A stretch of DNA of 64,000 nt from Luteolibacter ambystomatis (GTDB taxonomy: Bacteria > Verrucomicrobiota > Verrucomicrobiia > Verrucomicrobiales > Akkermansiaceae). The notes under the pieces were generated by a model that saw only the letters and a program-made list of their open reading frames with translations, searched no databases and was not told where the DNA came from. The DNA lies in the NCBI RefSeq assembly GCF_018137965.1, contig NZ_CP073100.1, positions 3,049,754 to 3,113,753 on the forward strand. The letters are read 5' to 3'. Shown here piece after piece: positions 36,444-44,819 of this stretch. The position numbers were made by a program, and so were the translations under genes. Position 1 is the first letter of the stretch. Each line of letters opens with the position of its first letter.

Positions 36444-37001
36444 TTACCGTTCGCCCAACAACCTTTCCACCACCTCGTCCACGGGCAGTCCCACCACATT
36501 GCTGTAGCTGCCGCGTATGCCGCTGACGATGCGGTCGCCATGCTCCTGGATGCCGTAGCCACCGGCTTTGTCGAGGGTATGAACGAGGGCCAGATAGCCC
36601 TCGATCGCAGCGTCATCCAGCTCGCGGAACTCCACCTCGGTCAGCGCATGGAAGGTTTCGCGGACACCGCCGGGACGGATGATACACACGCCGGTGCAGA
36701 CGGTGTGAGAGCGCCCGGAAAGTTTCCGCAGCATCGCGCGGGCTTCCTCCGGGGAACGCGGTTTCCCCATAGGCTCGCAGTCGATATAGACCAGCGTGTC
36801 CGCCCCGATCACCGTCGCATCCGGATGATCCACGGCGACTGCCTCGGCCTTGAGCGCGGCGTTTTCCTCACAGAGTTGGTCAAGCGGCATCGCCGGATCA
36901 TGAATCTCCTCCGCCGGAGAAGCCACGACCCCGAACGAAAGCCCGGCCGCGGCCAGCAATTCACGACGGCGCGGCGATGCGGAAGCGAGAATCAGTTTCA
37001 C
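36444..37001 (-). CDS. maf: Maf-family nucleoside triphosphate pyrophosphatase
   Basis: About 185 aa. I take the GTG at 37001 as start because it places VKLILASASPRRRELLAAAG at the N-terminus as in the family; the frame also has a TTG at 37070. Motifs: SASPRR (residues 6-11), VIGADTLVYIDCEPMGKPRS, AMLRKLSGRSHTVCTGVCII and DKAGGYGIQEHGDRIVSGIR, then GSYSNVVGLP. Maf enzymes hydrolyse dTTP/UTP or modified nucleotides to limit misincorporation and have been tied to septum control. It lies in the sigma factor operon between the PDZ protein and the lipid kinase. Confidence 0.93.
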   Translation of the reverse strand: MKLILASASPRRRELLAAAGLSFGVVASPAEEIHDPAMPLDQLCEENAALKAEAVAVDHPDATVIGADTLVYIDCEPMGKPRSPEEARAMLRKLSGRSHTVCTGVCIIRPGGVRETFHALTEVEFRELDDAAIEGYLALVHTLDKAGGYGIQEHGDRIVSGIRGSYSNVVGLPVDEVVERLLGER

Positions 37002-37071
37002 GCGCGGAAGAAGGACCGGAGCCAGACGCGGGGAGCAAGGACATTCCGGCCCTGTTCGAAAGGAGTCCAAC

Positions 37072-37953
37072 TCACTTTCCGGAGGGAGCCGGCACGGGAC
37101 TCACGGTCACGGAGATCTCCTGGGTGCCGCGCAGCAGCTTCAAGTCCACGGGTTCCCGCGGGATCAAATAGAAGAACGCGTTCGCGGCATCGGCATAGTT
37201 CGCCACCTGCCGCGTTCCCACCTGGAGCAGCACGTCATTCGGGCGGATGTCCGCCTTGGAAGCCGGAGAGTCCGGCGTCACCCGCATCACCTGTGGCGAT
37301 GGGGATTCGGCGCGCAGGGAAAGGCCCAGCCATCCGCGGGCCAGCTTGCCGCCGCCGCAGACATCCGCCTTCACACGCTGCACCGCCTCCACCGGAATCG
37401 CGTAGGCACTGTCGCCATTGCCGGCCGATTGGTAAACGAGCGCCACCACGCGGCCATCGTCCGTGCTTACCGGGGTTCCCGTAGGTGGCACCGCTCCTTC
37501 GAAATTGATCCGCAGCAGGGCGAAGGGCAGCACCTTCGTTCCGATCTGCTTCACCCAGCCGGTCGCCCGTGCCTTGACCGGCCCCGGAGCGTGCAACGGA
37601 GTGCCCGGCGTGTAGGGAGCCGTTTTCGCCCAAGCCAGCCGGTCGGAAGCCAGCGGGGTTTTCAAAAAACAAAGCCGGGAAACGGAATCCATGCCCACGA
37701 CCTCGGCCTGCACCGGTTGCCCAGCGCGGGTCGCCCCCGGACGTGTGGCATCCGTGCCAGGAAGCGCCACGGCAACAAGCATCCCGCCTTCCTCCAAAGG
37801 CGTGGCGATTGATTTCGCCGGAACACCACCCGCCGCAGCGGGAAACACGACCTCCCACTTCGCCACCTGGGCACAGGCGGGATGCAGTCCTGCCGATAGG
37901 AAAAAAAAGCCGATGCCGCACCGGGCAAGGCGTGAGATGGCGGTCCGGACCAT
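37072..37953 (-). CDS. Exported HtrA-like pseudo-protease with PDZ domain
   Basis: A 293-aa protein from ATG 37953 with a signal peptide (ISRLARCGIGFFFLSAGLHP, then ACAQ). Residues about 30-190 follow a trypsin-like HtrA fold at low similarity, ending GDSAYAIPVEAVQRV like the GFAIP strand of DegP. The segment that should read GNSGGP reads VPPTGTPV, so the nucleophilic Ser is missing; no catalytic His is evident. Residues about 200-285 are a PDZ domain (GWLGLSLRAE, PDSPASKADIRPNDVLLQVG). It is likely a periplasmic scaffold or sensor. The order sigma, membrane protein, HtrA-like protein recalls algU-mucA-mucB-mucC-mucD of Pseudomonas, suggesting envelope stress control; this is inference. Confidence 0.8.
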   Translation of the reverse strand: MVRTAISRLARCGIGFFFLSAGLHPACAQVAKWEVVFPAAAGGVPAKSIATPLEEGGMLVAVALPGTDATRPGATRAGQPVQAEVVGMDSVSRLCFLKTPLASDRLAWAKTAPYTPGTPLHAPGPVKARATGWVKQIGTKVLPFALLRINFEGAVPPTGTPVSTDDGRVVALVYQSAGNGDSAYAIPVEAVQRVKADVCGGGKLARGWLGLSLRAESPSPQVMRVTPDSPASKADIRPNDVLLQVGTRQVANYADAANAFFYLIPREPVDLKLLRGTQEISVTVSPVPAPSGK

Positions 37954-37960
37954 GCGGCGC

Positions 37961-38353
37961 TCAGAACACCTGCTCGCCGACGCTACCCTGGGTCGTGGGC
38001 CCGAGGTCCAGCTCGTCGAGTTGCTCGACCGGAGGTGCTGGAGCGGGGACCACCTGATGCTTCACCGGCACCACGGGTGCCTGCTCGACATCGGCGGGAC
38101 GCGGGATCAACAGGAACGCGGCCATGATGGTCGCGTAACCGAGACCGGCTCCGTAGAGCCACTTGGTGCTCCCCAGTTCACCGAACCAAGCAGTCGTGCG
38201 CTGCCAGACACCGGCCGGAGTCCACCGTTTCACGGCGGCCTCGCGCTGGCGCTGGTGGAACTCGCACAGGAAATCCTGCCAGTATCCCTCTTCCGGGCGC
38301 TCTTCGCGCTTGAGGGCCAGCAGGTTTCCGATTTGTTCGACCGAGGGTTTCAC
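37961..38353 (-). CDS. Single-pass membrane protein, candidate anti-sigma factor
   Basis: A 130-aa protein with GTG start at 38353; no ATG is available in frame before a stop. The N-terminal ~65 residues are charged and helical (EERPEEGYWQDFLCEFHQRQ), one transmembrane helix spans about residues 66-84 (LYGAGLGYATIMAAFLLI), and the C-terminal ~45 residues are Pro/Val-rich. No named family was recognised. It follows the ECF sigma gene by 52 bases and precedes the PDZ gene by seven, which is where a membrane anti-sigma of the RseA/MucA kind is expected. The role is inferred from topology and position only. Confidence 0.75.
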   Translation of the reverse strand: MKPSVEQIGNLLALKREERPEEGYWQDFLCEFHQRQREAAVKRWTPAGVWQRTTAWFGELGSTKWLYGAGLGYATIMAAFLLIPRPADVEQAPVVPVKHQVVPAPAPPVEQLDELDLGPTTQGSVGEQVF

Positions 38354-38405
38354 GACGGGGATGGTTAAGATTTATAAAATTTCCACCCGTCTGACAAGGA
38401 CTTTT

Positions 38406-39005
38406 TTAAAACCTCTGATCCCACCATTCCTGAAGGAACGACTGGAGCTGAAGGTGCGCGTAGTGGAGCCGCGATCGAACGGTGCCTTCCGAGACCTTCA
38501 ACACCTTCGCGATCTCCCCATGGGGCATCCCTTGGATGTCGAACAGGGTCACCACCGTTCTGTGGGAATCAGACAGCTTCCGCATGGCTTCGTTCAATTT
38601 TAGCTGGAGCTGGTTGAGGTGGCTCTGCTGCTCCGGATTGGATGCGTGCCCGGTGTCCACCAGCGCCGGATCGTCCTTCACGGATGAATCCGGGTCCTGA
38701 AGGCTGATGCCGGAACGACGCTTCCGCTTTTTGAGGAAATTCAGCGTCAGGTTCACGGCGATCTGATAGATCCACGTGTAGAACGTGGATTGCCCGCGGA
38801 ATTTCCCCAGCGATTGGTACGCCCGCGCGAAGATCTCCTGCAGAAGATCATGCGTGTCCTCCTTGTGGGAGGTCATGTTGTAAACCAGGCCGTAGAGCTT
38901 GTCGCCGTATTTGAGGATCAGCGCGTCAAAGGCGCGGGTATCGCCCTCACGGGCACGTGCGACCAACTCCCGATCCGGATCGGGTTGTTGGGGTTGGGAA
39001 AACAT
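38406..39005 (-). CDS. ECF sigma factor (RpoE-like)
   Basis: A 199-aa sigma factor from ATG 39005. Region 2 is LVARAREGDTRAFDALILKY and TSHKEDTHDLLQEIFARAYQ, with FRGQSTFYTWIYQIAVNLTL for the -10 contact region; region 4 is SDSHRTVVTLFDIQGMPHGE and the helix-turn-helix IAKVLKVSEGTVRSRLHYAH. It is the first gene of a six-gene run: candidate anti-sigma, pseudo-HtrA PDZ protein, Maf, lipid kinase and SanA-like protein, all tied to the envelope or division. Family knowledge suggests autoregulation and envelope stress control. Confidence 0.93.
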   Translation of the reverse strand: MFSQPQQPDPDRELVARAREGDTRAFDALILKYGDKLYGLVYNMTSHKEDTHDLLQEIFARAYQSLGKFRGQSTFYTWIYQIAVNLTLNFLKKRKRRSGISLQDPDSSVKDDPALVDTGHASNPEQQSHLNQLQLKLNEAMRKLSDSHRTVVTLFDIQGMPHGEIAKVLKVSEGTVRSRLHYAHLQLQSFLQEWWDQRF

Positions 39006-39340
39006 TCAGGGGGATCAGGGGGAGAAACAGCGGCATCAGCCTACACACGCGGCCGGTCATGTAAAGATCGTCCCCTAACGGTTGGCTCCAAATAAGTCCC
39101 ATCCGCCTGCCGACCCCCTCAAGAGACGCAATTTGAGGATGAATTTGTTGCACCCAACCCAATGATCAAAATGAAAAATACTCATGGAGCATCAGCCGAT
39201 CCGGGCTCCTTCATCGCGAATCGAGGAGACGCAAATTCCGGTGTGTTATGACTGGAAAAGGAGCAGAAACGGCCCCACTAATAACGGGCATTATCGGGCA
39301 AAATCCAACATTTTCCCGATAAGAACGTTAGTTGCAGCCC
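39006..39340. other. Divergent intergenic region, 335 bp
   Basis: It separates the ECF sigma gene (minus) from the giant PATR gene (plus). It is more AT-rich toward the PATR side. I see no gene or RNA. The only structured element is the palindrome at 39291-39322. Confidence 0.5.
39291..39322. promoter_or_regulatory. Operator-like palindrome upstream of the giant PATR gene
   Basis: TTATCGGGCAAAAT (39291-39304) and ATTTTCCCGATAA (39310-39322) are reverse complements apart from one extra C, with a five-base centre. It ends 18 bases before the PATR start at 39341. The first ten bases (TTATCGGGCA) are identical to 6370-6379 in the other PATR promoter region. It may be a repressor site or an mRNA 5' hairpin. 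Confidence 0.45.
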
Positions 39341-42300
39341 ATGAAACCAAAAAATATCCATCAAAACAGGCTCCTGAGCCTGCTTACCACCTTGACGTTT
39401 ACCCTGGCGGTCCAAGCCCCGTTGCACGCGGCCAGCCTCTACTGGGATGGCAACTCCACCACCGCGGATGCGGATGGCGGAGCTGGCACCTGGAGCACCG
39501 GCGCGACCACCAACTGGGACACCACCGCCACCGCAGGCACGGATGTCACATGGACGGATGGCTCGGACGCCGTCTTTCCCGGAGTGGCCGGAACCGTCAC
39601 CGTCAGCGGCACCGTCAGCACCCCTTCCCTCACATTTTCCACCACCGGCTACACCGTCACCGGCGGCACGATCACATTGACCGGAGCGCCGTTCATCGAC
39701 ACCGGAGCCAACAATTCGACGGTAGCCTCCGTATTGGGCGGTACCGCCGGCTTAACCAAAAACGGCACGGGTTCTCTCACTCTTTCAGGGGCGAACACCT
39801 ACAGCGGCACTTTGACCGTCAGCGCGGGCACCCTGAAGGCGGGCAACGCGGCCGCCCTCGGTCTGGCTGGCACCAGCAATGGCACCACCGTCCTCAGCGG
39901 TGCGACGCTCGACATCAACGCCCAGGCGCTCACGACCACGGAAATCATCACCATCTCCGGCACTGGTGTGGGAGGAGCGGGAGCCTTGGTCAACACGGGT
40001 GCGGACCAACTCAATGCGGTGAACAAGCTGGTGTTGGCGGGCAACGCGACGCTGGGTGGCACTGGACGCTTTGACATCCGTCCCGGCACCACGCCGACAC
40101 TCGATCTGGCCGGGTTCACGCTGACCAAGGAAGGAACCAACCAATTCAGTCTGGTCGGAGCTTCGATTACTCCTGGCAGCATCACGATCAATGCCGGCAT
40201 CCTGAGCGTGGAAACCACCTCGGTCCTCCAGGGAACAGGAACCGTCACCATCAATGCCAACGGCACGCTGGGCCTCTACGGCACCACCGGGACCAACATC
40301 ACCCGCGGCATCACCTCCAACGGCGGCGCGATCAGGAACCTCGGTTCCGGCGCCACCGTCAACAGCACGATCTCGCTGGCTACCAGCACCACCACCACCA
40401 TCGGCAGTCCCAATACGATCGCCACCACTCTGGCGGGCATCATCTCCGGCAGCGGAGCGCTGACCAAAACCGGCACGGACACCTTCACCCTGTCCGCTGC
40501 CAATACCTACACCGGTGCCACCACGGTGAATGGGGGCCTGCTGGTGCTCTCCAATACGAACAGCTCCCCGTCCTACAGCATCGCCACCGGAGCGGTGTTG
40601 GAAATGCAGAACCAGTCGATGCCGGTCAATGCGAGCATCTCCGGCACCGGCACCCTGCGCAAGACCCAGACCGGCACCCTGATCTGGGGCTCCACCGCAG
40701 GGACCTTCGCGATGGGCTCGGGAGGCTTGATCGACGTACAGGCCGGCATCTTCACCGGCGGCAGCAATGCCAACGAAGTGTGGACCAGCAACCTCTCCGA
40801 CCTGAATGTGGCCGCTGCGGGCACCTTCGACGGTGTGGAGGCGAACATCCGCGTGGACGCACTCACCGGTAGCGGCATCATCAAGTCCGGCTACACCGGC
40901 GCCGGCTATTCCACCTTCACCTTCGGCGTGGACAATGGCAGCGGCACCTTCACCGGCACGCTGGTCAACAGCGCCGCCGCCGCCAATATCACCAAGGCCG
41001 GTACCGGCACCCAGATCCTGACCGGCGCGAATACCTACACCGGCACCACCACCATCAATGGCGGCGTGCTGGAGATCGGCGCGAACGGCACTCTGGCCAC
41101 TTCCGGCATTACCGTGAATGCCACCGGCACCTTCCGCAGCGATGTGGCGGGCAAGACCTTCTCCACGATCGCCGCGGCAAACAACTCCACCTTGTCCACC
41201 CCCGCCCTTACTGGTGGCACCACCAACCTGACCGGGGTGTTGAACCTGGCGGATGGAGGCACGATCAACGTGGCTCCTCTCCTCGGCAATGCCACCACCG
41301 GCACCTACGATCTGATCACCGCCACCGGCGGCATCACGGGTACGGGAACTCCCGTACTAAACCTCTCCACCTACGGCACGACCCGCGCCACGGGCTCGGT
41401 GGTGGTCACCGGCAACAAGCTCCAGCTCGTCCTCACCGGCACAGGCGCGAACCTCGTGTGGAACAATGCCTCCGCCGCCGGAGTCGCCACCGGCACCTGG
41501 GACAACACGCTGCTGAACTTCAACAACGGCGGTTCGAATGATGCCTTCCAGGCCTTCGATGCAGTCACGTTCGACGACACACTGCTTTCCGGCACGGCCA
41601 AGACGGTGAACCTCACCGGCACGCTCGCGCCATCCGTCGTGACGGTGAACAATTCGAATGGCAACTACACCTTCGGCTCCACCGGCACGCTGACGGGCGG
41701 TGGTTCGCTGGTGAAAAGCGGTTCCTCCACGCTGACGATCGCCAGCACCACGGCCTACACGATGACCGGCAGCATCACGGTCAATGGCGGAACGCTGGAT
41801 CTGAGCGGCAAGCAGGTGACCCCCTCCTCCGTGACGCTGGCGGGCGGCACTTTCAACAATGCCACCGTCACCCCCACCTCGCTGGATCTCCAATCCGGCA
41901 CGGCTGGCGCGACTTTCACGGGATCAGGCACGTGGACCAAAACCACCGCGGGCACCGCAACTCTGAACGCGGCCAATACGATCACCGGAGCGGGTGTGAT
42001 CAGCGCGGGCACGCTGAGCCTTGGCAACACCGCGACCATCGGCAGCGGCACCGTCTCGATCGCCAGCGGAGCCACGCTTGCCGTTTCGCGCGCGGCGAAC
42101 TCCCTGGCGTTCTCGAACGCCTTCAGCGGCACCGGCAGCATCACCTTGACCGGCACGAACACCGGAGCCGCGACGAATGCCTCCGAAGTCACCCTGAACG
42201 GCAATAGCAGCGGCTTCAGCGGCCCCCTCTCTGTCACCGGAGCCCGCGCCACCCTCACCTCGTCCGCCACCGCGGGAGGCACCGGCCCTCTCACGGTCAC

Positions 42301-44599
42301 CGGCCCGGGCGGCCAGTTCTTCCTGGGAGGAGGCACCTACACGAACAACTTCTTCCTGAATGGCAACGGCTGGACGGAAAACGCGGGCACGCTCGGCGCT
42401 CTCCGCATCAACGGCGGCACGGTATCCGGCACGATCACGCTCACCGGCAACAGCCGCATCACCACCTACCAGACCTCCGGCACCATCAGCGGTCCCATCG
42501 TGGAAAGCGGCGGCTCCCGGAGCCTGGAGCTGGGCATCACCGGAGCCGTGAACACCCTCACCCTCACCGGAGCGAGCACCTACACCGGTCCCACCACCAT
42601 CACCAATGCCACGGTCAACCTGAACGGTAGCCTCGGAGCTACGGCTGTCACCGTAGCATCCGGCTCGACGCTGGGAGGCATCGGCTCGATCAACAGCGGC
42701 GGGTCGCTGACCCTTGCTGCCGGATCGAACCTCTCGGTGAACCCGGTGGCAGGAGCCCTCACCGTGAACGGCAACGTGGCGGTCAACGCCACCACCACCG
42801 TCAACCTCACCACCGCGGCGAGTGGCGGCGTGATCACCGTGCTCAACTACACCGGCGCGGTGACCGGCACCGCGGCGAACCTGGCTCTGGCGAACGCCGC
42901 CAACTACCGCCAGGCCGTCTTCAACGTGGCAGCGAACAAGATCACCGTGGACCTCGGCAACAAGGCACTGGTCTGGAACGGCACCTCCGGCGGCCAATGG
43001 AACGTGGGCGGCGCCAACCTGCGCTGGAACACCACCGGCAGCGGTGAAACCGATGCGTTCTTCCAAGGCGATGCCGTCACGTTCGATGACACCGGCGTGA
43101 CCACTGCCATCGCCCTGGGCGGAGCCGTGCAGCCGGCATCGATCACGGCAAACGCGGCCACGAAGAACTACACGATCACCTCATCCGGAGCGAACGTGAT
43201 CGGCGGCATCGGCGGTCTGACCAAATCGGGCGCCTCCACCCTCACTCTGACCGGCGCGGCGAACACCTACACCGGCGGCACCATCGTCAACGGTGGCACG
43301 CTTTCGCTCGGTCTCGGCGGTCCGGCGGGTACGATCCGTGGTCTGCTGACGATCAACAGTGGCGCCACCGTGACCACCACGGTGGGTGACGCGCTCGGCT
43401 ATACCGTCGGCACCCAAGTCACCACTCTCACGCTCAACGGCGGAACGTTGAACAACACCTCCGGTGGCAACGAAGGCTTCACCACGAATGTCAGCATGAC
43501 CGGGGGCACTGTCAGCTCCACAGGTGGCGCGTTCAACTTCACCAACTCCTACGGCATCACGTCCAACGCCAGTTCGACCACGTCCGTGTTCAGTTCACCG
43601 ATCTTGATCCGTGACACCAACAACCTCCCTGTCTCGGTCGCGTCCGGCACCACCGCCAGCGGCATAGACCTCGACGTGTCGGGTGTCGTCTCCGGAAACG
43701 CCCTGACCAAATCGGGAGCAGGCACGTTACGGCTCGGCGGAGCGAACACCTACACTGCGGGCACCACGCTGAGCGCGGGCACCTTGATCGTGGCCAATAC
43801 CAGCGGTTCCGCCACCGGCACTGGTGCGGTCACCGCAGCGGCTGGCACCACGCTCACCGGCGGTGGCACCATCTCCGGCGCATTGACCAGTGCAGGAACC
43901 ATCGCCCCCGGAGTCAATAGCACCGGCACCCTCACCACTGGAGCCTCCGCGCTTACCGGCACCCTCGCCATCGAGGTGGATGGAGCCAATGCCGACAAAC
44001 TCGTCGTCAATGGCAACCTCACCCTCGGCGGCAGCCTCTCGGTTTCGCTCCTCGGCGGAGGTTTCACCGCGCCCTCCTACGTGATCGCCACCTACACCGG
44101 CACACTGACGGGAACGTTCGCTTCCGCACCGTTCGGCTACAACGTCAACTACGACACCGCCAACAAGCAGATCGTGCTCACCCAGTCCACCGGCTACGCC
44201 TCGTGGGCGGGCACCAACGGCCTCACCTCCGGCAACAACGGACCCACCCAGAATCCAGACAATGACAGTCTCGCCAACCTGCTCGAGTACGTGCTGATGG
44301 CAAATCCGCTGGCATTTACGTCGGCGGAACTGCCGGTGCAGGGCTTGGACAACGACTACCTCTATTTCTACTTCCTGCGCAGCACGCAGTCGAAGCAGGA
44401 CACGAACGTGGCCGTCCAGTGGGGCACCAACCTGAGCTCATGGACCGACATCGCCATTCCCGACACGGATCCCGCGGATGGTGTGGTGTTCATCGACCAG
44501 AGCAATCCGACCTTTGACAACATCATGGTGAAAATCCCGCGGAGCAATGCCGTGGACGGCAAGCTCTTCGTCCGTCTCAAGGCCACGCCCAAGCCCTGA
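39341..44599 (+). CDS. Giant PATR repeat secreted protein 1
   Basis: About 1752 aa from ATG 39341 with a signal peptide (LLSLLTTLTFTLAVQAPLHA). Most of the chain is Thr/Gly/Ala/Asn-rich beta-helix sequence with many PATR units, for example GTGSLTLSGANTYSGTLTV, GTGTQILTGANTYTGTTTI, ASTLTLTGAANTYTGGTIV and AGTLRLGGANTYTAGTTL. Longer spaced segments (LVWNNASAAGVATGTWDNTL, LVWNGTSGGQWNVGGANLRW) divide it into at least three blocks. The end has TQNPDNDSLANLLEYVLMAN, VQWGTNLSSWTDIAIPDTDP and LFVRLKATPKP. No beta-barrel or PEP-CTERM anchor is present. It is paralogous along its length to the next gene, with near-identical DNA at the 3' end. A structural surface or matrix fibre is likely; the ligand is unknown. 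Confidence 0.88.
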   Translation: MKPKNIHQNRLLSLLTTLTFTLAVQAPLHAASLYWDGNSTTADADGGAGTWSTGATTNWDTTATAGTDVTWTDGSDAVFPGVAGTVTVSGTVSTPSLTFSTTGYTVTGGTITLTGAPFIDTGANNSTVASVLGGTAGLTKNGTGSLTLSGANTYSGTLTVSAGTLKAGNAAALGLAGTSNGTTVLSGATLDINAQALTTTEIITISGTGVGGAGALVNTGADQLNAVNKLVLAGNATLGGTGRFDIRPGTTPTLDLAGFTLTKEGTNQFSLVGASITPGSITINAGILSVETTSVLQGTGTVTINANGTLGLYGTTGTNITRGITSNGGAIRNLGSGATVNSTISLATSTTTTIGSPNTIATTLAGIISGSGALTKTGTDTFTLSAANTYTGATTVNGGLLVLSNTNSSPSYSIATGAVLEMQNQSMPVNASISGTGTLRKTQTGTLIWGSTAGTFAMGSGGLIDVQAGIFTGGSNANEVWTSNLSDLNVAAAGTFDGVEANIRVDALTGSGIIKSGYTGAGYSTFTFGVDNGSGTFTGTLVNSAAAANITKAGTGTQILTGANTYTGTTTINGGVLEIGANGTLATSGITVNATGTFRSDVAGKTFSTIAAANNSTLSTPALTGGTTNLTGVLNLADGGTINVAPLLGNATTGTYDLITATGGITGTGTPVLNLSTYGTTRATGSVVVTGNKLQLVLTGTGANLVWNNASAAGVATGTWDNTLLNFNNGGSNDAFQAFDAVTFDDTLLSGTAKTVNLTGTLAPSVVTVNNSNGNYTFGSTGTLTGGGSLVKSGSSTLTIASTTAYTMTGSITVNGGTLDLSGKQVTPSSVTLAGGTFNNATVTPTSLDLQSGTAGATFTGSGTWTKTTAGTATLNAANTITGAGVISAGTLSLGNTATIGSGTVSIASGATLAVSRAANSLAFSNAFSGTGSITLTGTNTGAATNASEVTLNGNSSGFSGPLSVTGARATLTSSATAGGTGPLTVTGPGGQFFLGGGTYTNNFFLNGNGWTENAGTLGALRINGGTVSGTITLTGNSRITTYQTSGTISGPIVESGGSRSLELGITGAVNTLTLTGASTYTGPTTITNATVNLNGSLGATAVTVASGSTLGGIGSINSGGSLTLAAGSNLSVNPVAGALTVNGNVAVNATTTVNLTTAASGGVITVLNYTGAVTGTAANLALANAANYRQAVFNVAANKITVDLGNKALVWNGTSGGQWNVGGANLRWNTTGSGETDAFFQGDAVTFDDTGVTTAIALGGAVQPASITANAATKNYTITSSGANVIGGIGGLTKSGASTLTLTGAANTYTGGTIVNGGTLSLGLGGPAGTIRGLLTINSGATVTTTVGDALGYTVGTQVTTLTLNGGTLNNTSGGNEGFTTNVSMTGGTVSSTGGAFNFTNSYGITSNASSTTSVFSSPILIRDTNNLPVSVASGTTASGIDLDVSGVVSGNALTKSGAGTLRLGGANTYTAGTTLSAGTLIVANTSGSATGTGAVTAAAGTTLTGGGTISGALTSAGTIAPGVNSTGTLTTGASALTGTLAIEVDGANADKLVVNGNLTLGGSLSVSLLGGGFTAPSYVIATYTGTLTGTFASAPFGYNVNYDTANKQIVLTQSTGYASWAGTNGLTSGNNGPTQNPDNDSLANLLEYVLMANPLAFTSAELPVQGLDNDYLYFYFLRSTQSKQDTNVAVQWGTNLSSWTDIAIPDTDPADGVVFIDQSNPTFDNIMVKIPRSNAVDGKLFVRLKATPKP

Positions 44600-44631
44600 G
44601 ACACACCCTCTTCCGGGTTAGCAATGCCCCG

Positions 44632-44663
44632 GCCCCGTTCCACCCTTCCGGGTGGGACGGGGC
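44632..44663 (+). terminator. Hairpin between the two giant PATR genes
   Basis: A 14-bp stem (GCCCCGTTCCACCC, 44632-44645, and GGGTGGGACGGGGC, 44650-44663) with one G-T wobble and a TTCC tetraloop. It is 32 bases after the stop. It is not followed by a T tract, so it could be an RNA-stabilising or processing hairpin instead of a full terminator. The gap to the next gene also contains TACATT-GTT-AATGTA at 44733-44747. Confidence 0.55.
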
Positions 44664-44819
44664 TATGGGGCTATATGCGTGTACGACATACGTTCACCAC
44701 TTTTTGCTGGCGCACCAGGGGAGGCAGGTATCTACATTGTTAATGTATCCCCCTTTTCTTCGTGAGAAATTTTCATGAGGACGGGTGGGGTAGCTCTGTT
44801 GCTTCTGTTGCATAAACCC

